In this document: positions 16,379-26,228 of the stretch, piece after piece | Layout of the letters: every line of letters begins with the position of its first letter | How positions within the stretch are numbered: position 1 is the first letter of the stretch | NCBI RefSeq assembly: GCF_028435365.1 | Contig: NZ_JAGTJJ010000073.1 | Location: 1 to 50,291 of the forward strand | Direction of reading: 5' to 3' | DNA: 50,291 bases | Source of the DNA: Polyangium jinanense | GTDB taxonomy: Bacteria; Myxococcota; Polyangia; Polyangiales; Polyangiaceae | Position numbers and translations under genes: made by a program | Notes under the pieces: model-generated | What the model was told of the DNA's origin: nothing | The model's database searches: none | Seen by the model: only the letters and a program-made list of their open reading frames with translations

Positions 16379-17493
16379 CGCGATTCCGGTTGCGTCTCGG
16401 TCGGGGCAGGCCGCGCCTGCTCCGGCCCGGGCCAGAGCTCGGGCGGATAACTCAGCTCCACGAGCAGCTTCTCGAAATCCGCGATCGGCATCGTACAGCG
16501 GCCGTACCGGTCCACGATGTTCGTCCGGATCCCCTCGAACCAGCTTTGTTGGGGGTCCATCGGATCGTCGTACACGACGGTTCCATTCGGACGATCGAGC
16601 TTGAGCACCCGGATCTTGTGCGCCGCGTGATCGACGTTGCCCGCGGCTCGCCGCACGGGGCTCCGCACCTTGGGTAGCTCCAGCGTGGCGAAGACTGCCT
16701 CCCCTGCGCTCGTCACGCGCTCGATGATCGAAAGCGCGTCGCGGTGCAGGTCGGCCACGCCGCTCGTATCCAGGCCGAACCGCTTGAAGAGCGCTGCGAA
16801 ACGCGCGTGCCCGTCGGAGAGCGTCTCCCAGCGGTGCCCGGTGATCCCCACGAGCAGCCGATCGAACGCGCCGAGGCTCAGCCCCGTGCCGGTGTTCTTC
16901 ACGCCCTCGAACTGCCCGTCCGCCGCGTTGCGGTAGTCGAGCTCGGGGTAGGCGAACTCCATGCAGGCAACCTGGAAGATCCGGCTCACCGGGCTCCTGC
17001 GGAACTCCTGTTCGTCCGGCTCGAGCACGTCCTCGTCGCGCACGAGCTCCCCGCCGCTCCGCAGCAAAACCCGCCCCGCGGGGCTCACGAGACCCGCGAC
17101 GATCCGCGCGTACTCCGCCGGATCCCGCTCGGCTACGTAGATCTCCACGCACGTCGCGGCGCACGTGCCCTTGAGGCCCTGCGTGATGCGGCCCGGATGA
17201 ACGATGTTCCGGATGAGCTCGCCGAGCAGGATGGTTCGTCCCGGCGCATCCTCGAACGAGGCCACCATCGGCGCGTCGGCCACGGTCCAGAGGCTCTCGT
17301 GCAGCGGTTTTCCGAATGCGTCCTTGCGCTCGAAGAAGCCGCGGCTCCCGAGCGCGCGGAGCGCCTCGACGCTCCGCTTGCGCCAGATGCCCACGATTTC
17401 CCGGTCCCGGAGCGGGTAGGTGGGATGGACCGGGAGATCGAGCCGCTCTTCGAGCTGATCGACGATCTCTTGCGGGTCCTGCGGATCGTTCAT
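16375..17493 (-). CDS. Unknown protein with papain-like Cys/His signature
   Basis: A 372-residue cytoplasmic-looking protein; no signal peptide or membrane segment. I know no named family for it. Residues 104-112 read TQGLKGTCA: Gln105 and Cys111 are six apart, as are the oxyanion Gln and catalytic Cys of papain-fold proteases (QGxxGSC). Near the C-terminus AHKIRVLKLD...GTVVYDDP (His292, Asp309/310) looks like the His-strand-Asp half of such a site. PAEYARIVAGLVSPAG follows the Cys helix. It could be a cysteine protease or amidase; this is inference from motifs. The ATG at 17493 has GGGAG at good spacing. It is divergent from the HEAT-repeat gene; the 166-bp gap holds an inverted pair GAGCAAG-N9-CTTGCTC (17572-17594). 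Confidence 0.55.
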   Translation of the reverse strand: MNDPQDPQEIVDQLEERLDLPVHPTYPLRDREIVGIWRKRSVEALRALGSRGFFERKDAFGKPLHESLWTVADAPMVASFEDAPGRTILLGELIRNIVHPGRITQGLKGTCAATCVEIYVAERDPAEYARIVAGLVSPAGRVLLRSGGELVRDEDVLEPDEQEFRRSPVSRIFQVACMEFAYPELDYRNAADGQFEGVKNTGTGLSLGAFDRLLVGITGHRWETLSDGHARFAALFKRFGLDTSGVADLHRDALSIIERVTSAGEAVFATLELPKVRSPVRRAAGNVDHAAHKIRVLKLDRPNGTVVYDDPMDPQQSWFEGIRTNIVDRYGRCTMPIADFEKLLVELSYPPELWPGPEQARPAPTETQPESR

Positions 17494-17659
17494 GGTTTTT
17501 CTCCCGAGTTCCCCACCCCGGGCCATTCGCCCCCGACGTTGAGGCCCGATCCTGACGTGTTTCCGAGGTCCGAGCAAGGCTCCGTCGCTTGCTCCGGGCC
17601 CCGATCCTGCTAAGGCGCGCCGCCGCCACCCGAAGCCGATTTCGAGTAGCATCCGCGCC

Positions 17660-18886
17660 GTGCACCGCGTCCGCGCGTCGCTTTTCGTCTCCGCCACAGC
17701 TTTGGCGCTCGCGGCGCTCGCGCCGACCTTTGCCGAGGCCCATACGATTCCCGGCGGACTCACGTTGCACCAGATGGCGAGCGCCGCCGACGTCATCGCG
17801 GCCGCGCGGATCGAGCGCGTCGGCCCCGAGCCCCGCGGCGCCGGTCCGCTCTCGCCCGTCGAGGCCCGGATTCTCGAGCTTTTTCGAGAGGGCGACGCGA
17901 TGGTCGGCCCGATCCGCTTCGTGCCGCACCGTCACGCCGACGAGAGTTACGTCCCCGGCGAGGAGATCCTTCTTTTCCTCGAACGCAGGCGCCCTGACGC
18001 GAAGGACGCCGCGGCCGTGCCGTATGAATCCGTCGAGGCCATCGCCGATCGTATCGTGCTCGTGCCCGCGACGCGCGCGACGTGGATCGACGCCACGCGC
18101 GCGTATGCCGCGCTCGGCAAGGGCGCGCGCAGCGGCGATCCAGCCGCGCTCGGGCGCGTCACCGCCACCATGCTCGGCTCGAAGGAGCCCCGGATCGCGA
18201 CCTTCGCGCTGCGGGATCTCACGCTCGCCGGCACCACGCCCCTGATCGGCGACGCCGACGTCCCCGCGCTGACCACGCTCCTCGACGACGCCGCGCGGCC
18301 CGCCACCTTGCGCGTCGGCCTGCTCATGGAGCTCGAACGCCGCAAGCTCGTCCCCGTCGGGCCGAGCTGGATCCCGCTCCTCCGCTCGGCGCCTCCGAAC
18401 GATCGCGTGCAGGTCATCCGCGCGGCGGGGGCGCGTGCCTTCGTTCCGGCCGTCACGGCCGAGCTCGCTTCGATCCTCGAGAAGGGCGATCGCGACGCGG
18501 CGATCGCGGCGGCGCGGGCCCTTGGCGTCGAGCGGAACGAGGCCGCCGTCGAGCCGCTCGGGCGCGCCGTCGATCGGGAGCCGGACGAGCTGCGCTTCGC
18601 CGCGCTCGGAAGCCTGCGCCGCATCAGTTCGCCGTCCGCGCGGGAGATCCTCGCCCGCGTGGCGAAATCGCATCCCGATCCCGAGACCCGGCGCGTGGCC
18701 ACGACCGAGCAGAACCTCCTCGATGCCCGCGCCTCCGCGCCTCCGGCGGCGCCCGCCGCGACGAGCCCGCCGCCGGCGCCGAGCACGGGTTTCGGCACGA
18801 AGGGCGTCGTCGTGGTGATCGCCTCCGTGGTCCTCGCGTGCTACGCCCTGTTTTTTCTTCGCAAAGGGAAAGGAAAGCCGGAATGA
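17660..18886 (+). CDS. HEAT-repeat protein with signal peptide and C-terminal membrane anchor
   Basis: A 408-residue protein starting at GTG. The signal peptide (residues 1-27, ending AEA) is followed by a beta-rich domain to about residue 145. A series of helical pairs typical of HEAT/PBS-lyase repeats comes next (AAIAAARALGVERNEAAVEPLGRAVDREPDELRFAALGSL broken into roughly 30-residue units, residues 160-350). A Pro/Ala linker, one transmembrane helix (VVVVIASVVLACYALFFL) and RKGKGK close the protein. Probably a protein-interaction scaffold facing the periplasm. Its TGA overlaps the next ATG (ATGA), so the downstream reductase is translationally coupled. Confidence 0.7.
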   Translation: MHRVRASLFVSATALALAALAPTFAEAHTIPGGLTLHQMASAADVIAAARIERVGPEPRGAGPLSPVEARILELFREGDAMVGPIRFVPHRHADESYVPGEEILLFLERRRPDAKDAAAVPYESVEAIADRIVLVPATRATWIDATRAYAALGKGARSGDPAALGRVTATMLGSKEPRIATFALRDLTLAGTTPLIGDADVPALTTLLDDAARPATLRVGLLMELERRKLVPVGPSWIPLLRSAPPNDRVQVIRAAGARAFVPAVTAELASILEKGDRDAAIAAARALGVERNEAAVEPLGRAVDREPDELRFAALGSLRRISSPSAREILARVAKSHPDPETRRVATTEQNLLDARASAPPAAPAATSPPPAPSTGFGTKGVVVVIASVVLACYALFFLRKGKGKPE

Positions 18887-19554
18887 GTTTGGAAGGGCGA
18901 ACCGCGCTCCTCGCGGGCGCGACGGGCCTCGTTGGCCGGGACTGCCTCGCGCGTCTGCTCGAGCACCCGGCGTACGCGCGTGTCGTCGTGCTCGTGCGCC
19001 GATCGACGGGAATGAACCACGACAAACTGCAGGAGCTCCGCGCCGATTTCGACGCGCTGGACGATCTTCCGGCCTTGCCCGCCGTCGACGACGTCTTCAT
19101 CGCCCTCGGCACGACCATCAAGGCGGCGGGATCACGACCGGCATTTTACAAGGTCGATCACGATTATGTGGTCTCGGTCGCGAAGCTCGGTAAACGTGCG
19201 GGGGCCCGCAGGCTTTCGCTCGTATCCAGTATCGGGGCAGATCGCACATCGATGAATTTTTATCTGCGTGTCAAAGGTGAGGCGGAGCGCGATATCAGCG
19301 AGCTCGGTTACGAATGCGTCGATATCCTGCGTCCGAGCATGCTGCTCGGTGATCGCACCGAGCACAGAACGGGCGAGGCGCTCGCCGCCCCCATCCTGCG
19401 CATCGTGAGTGGAGCGATGATCGGCCCGTTGCGCGTTTATCGCGCCATTGAGGCGCGTGACGTCGCGGCGGCCATGGTGGGCGGCTTGGTATCCGATGAC
19501 ACGGCCGGGGTGCGTATTCGCACGTTCGACGACATTCGCAATTTTGCGTCCTAG
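18883..19554 (+). CDS. NAD(P)-binding oxidoreductase, TIP30/HTATIP2-like
   Basis: A 223-residue Rossmann-fold protein. The dinucleotide-binding loop GATGLVGRD is at residues 12-20. FIALGTTIKAAGS ... FYKVDHDYV follows, typical of the HTATIP2-like atypical short-chain reductase group, and FYLRVKGEAE supplies the YxxxK pair. Members are soluble NADPH-dependent reductases or redox sensors; the substrate is unknown. The ATG at 18883 overlaps the stop of the HEAT-repeat gene by four bases, with AGGAAAG upstream. From about 19100 on, several stretches are less GC-rich than the neighbouring genes. Confidence 0.8.
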   Translation: MSLEGRTALLAGATGLVGRDCLARLLEHPAYARVVVLVRRSTGMNHDKLQELRADFDALDDLPALPAVDDVFIALGTTIKAAGSRPAFYKVDHDYVVSVAKLGKRAGARRLSLVSSIGADRTSMNFYLRVKGEAERDISELGYECVDILRPSMLLGDRTEHRTGEALAAPILRIVSGAMIGPLRVYRAIEARDVAAAMVGGLVSDDTAGVRIRTFDDIRNFAS

Positions 19555-19767
19555 CGGCAAATCACAGTCTGGTTGTCCGGACCGACAATTGGACCTCGAA
19601 CGGTTTTTCTTGAGCCGTTTGGGCGCACACGATCCATAAGCACGAATTCCACTGGGGCATAAGGGTGTGCCCTACGCCGGAACCGGTGAGCCCCGGATTC
19701 CGCCAAGGGTCTCCCTCGGTAGGATGCGCATTGTTGCGGGCGGCGCGTCGTCGTCCCAGGGGGTACC

Positions 19768-22700
19768 ATGCCCAAACGTGCTTTGGATGGAGCGACCCGT
19801 AGTGCGCGGACGTCGAGCGCTCGTGAAAAGAGGGTAGCCGGCTCGAAACCCGTGGGGGCCAAGTCGAAGGCCGCTTCCGCCGAGGTGAAGAAGACGCGGG
19901 GCGCCAATGCCGCCGAGCGACAACCACGCGACACCTCGCCGACCGGCGGCTCCCTCGATCGCCGGTTGATGCTCGAGGCGCTCACGGCGCTCAAAAAGGG
20001 CAATTTCTCCGTGCGCCTGCCCATCGATTGGGAGGGCCTCGATGGAAAAATCGCAGATACCTTCAACGACGTCGTCGAGTTGAACAGCCGGGTGGCGACG
20101 GAGCTCGAGCGCGTGAGCCGCGTCGTCGGCAAGGAGGGCCGCATCGGCGATCGCGCCGCGGTCGCGGGGCTGCTCGGCGCGTGGGCGCAGAAGGTCGGCA
20201 GCGTCAACGCGCTGATCAGCGATCTCGTGCATCCGACGAGCGAGATGGCGCGCGTCATCGGCGCCGTGGCCAAGGGCGATCTCTCGCAGGCCATGGCGCT
20301 CGAAGTCGATGGTCGTCCGCTCGAAGGCGAGTTCCTCCGCACCGCGAAGACGGTGAACACGATGGTCGATCAGCTCGGCTCGTTCGCGTCCGAAGTGACG
20401 CGCGTGGCGCGCGAAGTCGGCACCGAAGGCAAGCTCGGCGGTCAGGCGGAGGTGCAAGGCGTCGCCGGCACCTGGAAGGACCTGACCGATTCCGTGAACT
20501 TCATGGCCGGCAATCTGACGGCCCAGGTCCGCAATATCGCGGCCGTGACCACGGCCGTCGCCAACGGCGACCTTTCGAAGAAGATCACCGTCGACGTGCG
20601 CGGCGAGATCCTGGAGCTGAAGAACACCATCAACACGATGGTCGATCAGCTCCGATCGTTCGCGTCCGAAGTGACGCGCGTGGCGCGCGAAGTCGGTACC
20701 GAAGGCAAGCTCGGCGGTCAGGCGGACGTGAAGGGCGTCGCCGGCACGTGGAAGGATTTGACGGACTCCGTCAATTCGATGGCCGGCAACCTGACGAGCC
20801 AGGTGCGTAACATCGCGGCCGTCACGACGGCCGTCGCCAATGGCGACCTTTCGAAGAAGATCACCGTCGACGTGCGCGGCGAGATCCTGGAGCTGAAGAA
20901 CACCATCAACACGATGGTGGATCAGCTGAACTCGTTCGCGTCCGAAGTGACGCGCGTGGCGCGCGAGGTCGGCACGGAAGGCAAGCTTGGCGGCCAGGCC
21001 GAGGTGAAAGGCGTCGCCGGCACGTGGAAGGATTTGACGGACTCCGTCAATTCGATGGCCGGCAACCTGACGAGCCAGGTGCGTAACATCGCGGCCGTCA
21101 CGACGGCCGTCGCCAATGGTGATCTTTCGAAGAAGATCACCGTCGACGTGAAGGGCGAGATTCTCGAGCTGAAGAACACCATCAACACGATGGTCGATCA
21201 GCTGAACTCGTTTGCGTCTGAAGTGACGCGTGTGGCGCGCGAGGTCGGCACGGAAGGCAAGCTCGGCGGCCAGGCCGAGGTGAAGGGTGTCGCCGGTACG
21301 TGGAAGGACCTCACCGACAACGTCAATTCGATGGCCGGTAACCTCACGGTCCAGCTCCGCGACGTGTCGAAGGTCGCGACGGCCATTGCGAACGGCGATT
21401 TGACCCAGAAGATCACCGTCGATGCGCGCGGCGAGATCCTCCAGATCAAGAACGTCATCAACACGATGGTGGATCAGCTGAGCTCCTTCGCGGCCGAAGT
21501 GACGCGCGTGGCGCGCGAGGTCGGCACGGAAGGCAAGCTCGGCGGTCAGGCAGACGTGAAGGGTGTCGCGGGGACGTGGAAAGACCTCACGGACTCCGTC
21601 AATTCGATGGCCGGTAACCTCACGGTGCAGCTCCGCGACGTGTCGAAGGTCGCGACGGCCATTGCGAACGGCGATTTGACCCAGAAGATCACTGTCGATG
21701 CGCGTGGCGAGATCCTTCAGATCAAGAACGTCACGAATACGATGGTCGATCAGCTGAGCTCGTTCGCGGCCGAAGTGACGCGCGTGGCGCGCGAGGTCGG
21801 CACGGAAGGCAAGCTCGGCGGTCAGGCGGACGTGAAGGGCGTCGCGGGTACGTGGAAGGACCTCACAGACTCCGTGAATTCGATGGCCGGGAACCTGACG
21901 GCGCAGGTCCGCAACATCGCGGCCGTGACGACGGCCGTCGCGAATGGTGATCTCTCGAAGAAGATCACCGTCGACGTGAAGGGCGAGATTCTCGAGCTGA
22001 AGAACACCATCAACACGATGGTCGATCAGCTCAATTCGTTCGCGTCCGAAGTGACGCGCGTGGCGCGCGAGGTCGGCACGGAGGGCAAACTCGGCGGTCA
22101 GGCGGACGTGAAGGGCGTCGCGGGTACGTGGAAGGATCTCACGGACTCCGTGAATTCGATGGCCGGGAACCTGACGGCGCAGGTCCGCAACATCGCGGCC
22201 GTGACGACGGCGGTCGCGAATGGTGATCTGTCGAAGAAGATCACGGTCGACGTGAAGGGCGAGATCCTGGAGTTGAAGAACACCATCAACACGATGGTCG
22301 ATCAGCTTTCGGGTTTCGCCTCCGAAGTGACACGCGTGGCGCGCGAGGTCGGCACGGAAGGCAAGCTCGGCGGTCAGGCCGAGGTGAAGGGCGTCGCGGG
22401 TACGTGGAAGGACCTCACGGACTCCGTGAATTCGATGGCCGGGAACCTGACGGCGCAGGTCCGCAACATCGCGGCCGTGACGACGGCTGTCGCGAATGGT
22501 GATCTGTCGAAGAAGATCACCGTCGACGTGCGCGGCGAGATCCTGGAGCTGAAGAACACCATCAACACGATGGTCGATCAGCTCCGATCGTTCGCGTCCG
22601 AAGTGACGCGTGTGGCGCGCGAGGTCGGCACGGAGGGCAAACTCGGCGGTCAGGCGGACGTGAAGGGCGTCGCGGGTACGTGGAAGGATCTCACGGACTC

Positions 22701-25700
22701 CGTGAACTCGATGGCCGGGAATCTGACGGCGCAGGTCCGCAACATCGCGGCCGTGACGACGGCGGTCGCCAATGGCGATCTCTCCAAGAAGATCACCGTC
22801 GACGTGAAGGGCGAGATCCTGGAGCTGAAGAACACCATCAACACGATGGTCGATCAGCTGAATTCGTTCGCCTCCGAAGTGACGCGTGTGGCGCGCGAGG
22901 TCGGCACGGAAGGCAAGCTCGGCGGTCAGGCCGAGGTGAAGGGCGTCGCCGGCACGTGGAAGGACCTCACCGACAACGTCAACTCGATGGCCGGCAACCT
23001 GACGAACCAGGTCCGCGGCATCGCGAAGGTCGTGACCGCCGTCGCGAACGGTGATCTCAAGCGAAAGCTCTCCGTCGACGCGAAGGGCGAGATCGCCGAG
23101 CTCGCGGACACCATCAACGGCATGATCGACACGCTCGCGACGTTCGCCGATCAGGTGACGACCGTCGCGCGCGAGGTCGGTGTCGAGGGCAAACTCGGCG
23201 GCCAAGCGAGCGTGCCGGGCGCCTCGGGGACGTGGCGTGATCTGACGGTCAACGTCAACCAGCTCGCCGCGAACCTGACCACCCAGGTCCGCGCGATCGC
23301 CGAGGTCGCGACCGCCGTCACGAAGGGTGATCTCACGCGGAGCATCAAGGTCGAGGCCCAGGGCGAGCTCGCCGCCCTGAAGGACACGATCAACGAGATG
23401 ATCCGGAACCTGCGCGACACCACGCTGAAGAACAGCGAGCAGGACTGGCTGAAGACGAACCTCGCCAAGTTCTCGCGCATGCTCCAGGGCCAGAAGGACC
23501 TGCTCACCGTCGGCCGGCTGATCCTCTCGGAGCTCGCGCCCGTCGTCTCCGCGCAGCAGGGCGTCTTCTACACGATGGACGTCTCGAAGGAGGAGCCGAT
23601 CCTGAAGCTCCTCGCGAGCTACGCGTACAAGCAGAGGAAGCACTCGGACAACCAGTTCCGCCTCGGCGAGGGGCTCGTCGGCCAGTGCGCGCTCGAGAAG
23701 GAGCGCATCCTGCTCGTCAACGCGCCGCCCGACTACATCACGATCACGAGCGGCCTCGGCGAGGCCGCGCCCGTGAACATCGTGGTCCTGCCCGTGCTCT
23801 TCGAGGGCCAGGTCAAGGCCATCCTGGAGCTCGCCTCGTTCGAGCGGTACAGCCCCACGCACCTCGCGTTCCTCGATCAGCTCACGGAGTCGATCGGCAT
23901 CGTGCTCAACACGATCGAGGCGAACATGCGCACCGAGGATCTGCTGAAGCAGTCGCAGTCCCTCGCGCGGGAGCTGCAGAGCCAGCAGGAGGAGCTGCGC
24001 CAGACGAACGCGGAGCTCGGCGAGAAGGCGCGCCTGCTCGCCCAGCAGAACGTGGAGGTCGAGCGCAAGAACCGCGAGGTCGAGCAAGCCCGTCAGGCCC
24101 TCGAAGAGAAGGCCAAGCAGCTCGCGCTGACCTCGAAGTACAAGTCCGAGTTCCTCGCGAACATGTCGCACGAGCTCCGGACGCCGCTGAACAGCCTCCT
24201 GATCCTGTCCGAGCAGCTCTCGAAGAACACGGACGGCAACCTCTTTCCCAAGCAGGTCGATTTCGCCAAGACGATCCACTCATCCGGCAACGAGCTTCTC
24301 GGCCTCATCAACGACATCCTCGATCTGTCGAAGATCGAGTCGGGCACCGTGGTCGTCGACGTCGGGGAGGTCTGGTTCCGCGACCTCGCCGACTACGTGG
24401 AGCGCACGTTCCGGCACGTCGCGGACGCGAAGAAGCTCGAGTTCGAGCTCGACTTCGCGCCCATGCTGCCGCGCTCGATCCACACCGACGCCAAGCGCCT
24501 GCAGCAGGTGCTCAAGAACCTGCTCTCGAACGCCTTCAAGTTCACCGAGCGCGGCAAGGTGCGCCTCGAGGTTCGCACCGTATCGGACGGCTACAGCCCG
24601 GAGAACGAACACATCGGCCGCGCGGGCTGGGCGATTGCGTTCAGCGTGCACGACACCGGCATCGGCATCTCCCCCGACAAGCAGCAGATCATCTTCGAGG
24701 CCTTCCAGCAGGCGGACGGCTCGACGAGCCGCAAGTACGGCGGCACGGGTCTCGGCCTCGCCATCAGCCGCGGCATCGCGAACCTGCTCGGCGGCGAGCT
24801 GCGCCTGTCGAGCCAGCCGGGGCGCGGGAGCACCTTCACGCTTTACGTGCCGCACGTGTACGCGGCGCCGCAGCGCGTGTCCCGCGCGCGCCCGACCGCG
24901 ATGCTCGAGTCCTCGAGCGCGATCGCGGCCTACGAGGTGCCCGAGCCCTTGATCATCGACGCCCCGCCGCTCCTGCCCGTGTCGATCGAGGACGATCGCA
25001 CGATCATCCGGCCGGGCGAGCGATCGCTGCTCGTCGTGGAGAACGATCTCGCGTTCGCGCGGCTCATCGTGGAGGTCGCGCGCGAGCGCGGGCTCAAGGC
25101 CGTGGTCGCGCATCGCGGGGCGGACGCGCTCTCCATGGCGCGCGAGCTCAAGCCCTCGGCGGTCTCGCTCGATCTGCACCTGCCCGACATCGACGGCCTG
25201 CGCGTCCTCGATCGGCTCAAGCACGACCTCGGCATGCGGCACGTGCCGGTGCAGGTGATCACGACGGACGTCGACGAGTGCGAGCGCGCGCTGCGGATGG
25301 GCGCGCGGGACGTGCTCCCGAAGCCCGTCCGCACGCGGGACGCGCTCTCCCACGCGATCGAGCGGCTCATCGAGTTCCTCGACGCGCCGCGGCGTACGCT
25401 CCTCGTCGTCGAGCCCGAGGGTCCGGAGCGCACGGCCAAGATCAACCTGCTCAAGCACGACAACGTCGAGGTCCGTGTTGCGGGCTCGCTCGACGAGGCC
25501 ATCGAGACGCTCACCGTGGACCGGCCGGACGCGGTCGTCACGGCCGTCGACCTGCCCGACGGGCACGGGCTCGACCTCGTGCGGCGCGCTTCGAGCATCA
25601 CGGCGCTCGCGAACGTGCCCTTCATCGTGCACGTGCCGGGCGGCATGTCACCGGCCGACGAGGAGCGCATCGAGCGGCTCGGGCACGTCGGGGTGCTCAA

Positions 25701-26196
25701 GCACAGCCGCTCGGAGGAGCGCCTCATCGACGAGGTCGCGCTCTTCCTGCACCTGCCCATCGACAGGCTCACGCCCGCGCAGCGGCAGGCGCTCGAGCGG
25801 CTTCACAGCTCGCAGCAAGTTCTCGCCGGCAAGCGCGTGCTCATCGTCGACGACGACATCCGTAACATCTTCGCCATGACGACCATCCTCGAAGAGCAGG
25901 GGATGATCACGCAGGCGGCGGAGACGGGGCGGGACGCGATCAAGGTGCTCGAAGAGAGCCCCGAGATCGACGTCGTTCTGATGGACATCATGATGCCCGA
26001 GATGGACGGATACGATACGATCCGGACGATACGGGCACGCGAGGAATGGCGCGCGCTCCCAATCGTCGCCGTGACTGCGAAGGCCATGAAGGGTGATCGC
26101 GAGAAGTGCTTCGAGGCCGGGGCGACCGACTACATCGCGAAGCCCGTGGATCCCGAGCAGCTCTTCGCGCGGCTGCGGTTCTGGCTGCACAGGTGA
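19768..26196 (+). CDS. Giant soluble multi-HAMP hybrid histidine kinase (group III/Nik1-like)
   Basis: 2142 residues with no membrane segment, so cytoplasmic. After a basic leader and one divergent HAMP pair come eleven 92-residue units (about residues 206-1217), each with [37 protein letters not shown] and [12 protein letters not shown]. These match poly-HAMP arrays of fungal group III hybrid kinases (Nik1/Os-1) and bacterial relatives. A GAF domain (about 1225-1380) and coiled coil lead to HisKA (His1468 in SHELRTPLN) and HATPase ([10 protein letters not shown]). Three receivers follow. The first has Asp1802 and the last Asp2073; the middle one (AVDLPDGHG) lacks the usual acidic pocket and the Lys region and may be inactive. 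The start has AGGGGGT upstream. First gene of a five-gene run. Confidence 0.92.
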   Translation: MPKRALDGATRSARTSSAREKRVAGSKPVGAKSKAASAEVKKTRGANAAERQPRDTSPTGGSLDRRLMLEALTALKKGNFSVRLPIDWEGLDGKIADTFNDVVELNSRVATELERVSRVVGKEGRIGDRAAVAGLLGAWAQKVGSVNALISDLVHPTSEMARVIGAVAKGDLSQAMALEVDGRPLEGEFLRTAKTVNTMVDQLGSFASEVTRVAREVGTEGKLGGQAEVQGVAGTWKDLTDSVNFMAGNLTAQVRNIAAVTTAVANGDLSKKITVDVRGEILELKNTINTMVDQLRSFASEVTRVAREVGTEGKLGGQADVKGVAGTWKDLTDSVNSMAGNLTSQVRNIAAVTTAVANGDLSKKITVDVRGEILELKNTINTMVDQLNSFASEVTRVAREVGTEGKLGGQAEVKGVAGTWKDLTDSVNSMAGNLTSQVRNIAAVTTAVANGDLSKKITVDVKGEILELKNTINTMVDQLNSFASEVTRVAREVGTEGKLGGQAEVKGVAGTWKDLTDNVNSMAGNLTVQLRDVSKVATAIANGDLTQKITVDARGEILQIKNVINTMVDQLSSFAAEVTRVAREVGTEGKLGGQADVKGVAGTWKDLTDSVNSMAGNLTVQLRDVSKVATAIANGDLTQKITVDARGEILQIKNVTNTMVDQLSSFAAEVTRVAREVGTEGKLGGQADVKGVAGTWKDLTDSVNSMAGNLTAQVRNIAAVTTAVANGDLSKKITVDVKGEILELKNTINTMVDQLNSFASEVTRVAREVGTEGKLGGQADVKGVAGTWKDLTDSVNSMAGNLTAQVRNIAAVTTAVANGDLSKKITVDVKGEILELKNTINTMVDQLSGFASEVTRVAREVGTEGKLGGQAEVKGVAGTWKDLTDSVNSMAGNLTAQVRNIAAVTTAVANGDLSKKITVDVRGEILELKNTINTMVDQLRSFASEVTRVAREVGTEGKLGGQADVKGVAGTWKDLTDSVNSMAGNLTAQVRNIAAVTTAVANGDLSKKITVDVKGEILELKNTINTMVDQLNSFASEVTRVAREVGTEGKLGGQAEVKGVAGTWKDLTDNVNSMAGNLTNQVRGIAKVVTAVANGDLKRKLSVDAKGEIAELADTINGMIDTLATFADQVTTVAREVGVEGKLGGQASVPGASGTWRDLTVNVNQLAANLTTQVRAIAEVATAVTKGDLTRSIKVEAQGELAALKDTINEMIRNLRDTTLKNSEQDWLKTNLAKFSRMLQGQKDLLTVGRLILSELAPVVSAQQGVFYTMDVSKEEPILKLLASYAYKQRKHSDNQFRLGEGLVGQCALEKERILLVNAPPDYITITSGLGEAAPVNIVVLPVLFEGQVKAILELASFERYSPTHLAFLDQLTESIGIVLNTIEANMRTEDLLKQSQSLARELQSQQEELRQTNAELGEKARLLAQQNVEVERKNREVEQARQALEEKAKQLALTSKYKSEFLANMSHELRTPLNSLLILSEQLSKNTDGNLFPKQVDFAKTIHSSGNELLGLINDILDLSKIESGTVVVDVGEVWFRDLADYVERTFRHVADAKKLEFELDFAPMLPRSIHTDAKRLQQVLKNLLSNAFKFTERGKVRLEVRTVSDGYSPENEHIGRAGWAIAFSVHDTGIGISPDKQQIIFEAFQQADGSTSRKYGGTGLGLAISRGIANLLGGELRLSSQPGRGSTFTLYVPHVYAAPQRVSRARPTAMLESSSAIAAYEVPEPLIIDAPPLLPVSIEDDRTIIRPGERSLLVVENDLAFARLIVEVARERGLKAVVAHRGADALSMARELKPSAVSLDLHLPDIDGLRVLDRLKHDLGMRHVPVQVITTDVDECERALRMGARDVLPKPVRTRDALSHAIERLIEFLDAPRRTLLVVEPEGPERTAKINLLKHDNVEVRVAGSLDEAIETLTVDRPDAVVTAVDLPDGHGLDLVRRASSITALANVPFIVHVPGGMSPADEERIERLGHVGVLKHSRSEERLIDEVALFLHLPIDRLTPAQRQALERLHSSQQVLAGKRVLIVDDDIRNIFAMTTILEEQGMITQAAETGRDAIKVLEESPEIDVVLMDIMMPEMDGYDTIRTIRAREEWRALPIVAVTAKAMKGDREKCFEAGATDYIAKPVDPEQLFARLRFWLHR
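20383..23418 (+). repeat. Eleven tandem 276-bp HAMP-coding units
   Basis: In-frame units start at 20383, 20659, 20935, 21211, 21487, 21763, 22039, 22315, 22591, 22867 and 23143, with no length variation. Nine or ten are nearly identical at DNA level, including silent positions. Most carry [17 protein letters not shown]; units 4 and 5 carry [17 protein letters not shown], with FAAEV in place of FASEV after them. Units 10 and 11 are the most divergent ([34 protein letters not shown]). The homogeneity points to recent duplication or ongoing gene conversion, and copy number may vary between strains. Confidence 0.95.
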
Positions 26197-26228
26197 GCGG
26201 GGGCCATCCACCAAGAGGGGAGAGCGGC

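Noticed and set aside
17572..17594. Inverted pair GAGCAAG-N9-CTTGCTC in the divergent gap
   Set aside because: Only seven-base arms and no supporting promoter boxes; mentioned with the neighbouring gene but too weak for its own operator call.
19672..24279. Open frame of 1535 codons on the minus strand across the HAMP array
   Set aside because: It is the antisense of eleven repeated units; periodic His/Arg/Leu-rich sequence mirrors the sense codons, and the sense frame has complete kinase domains.
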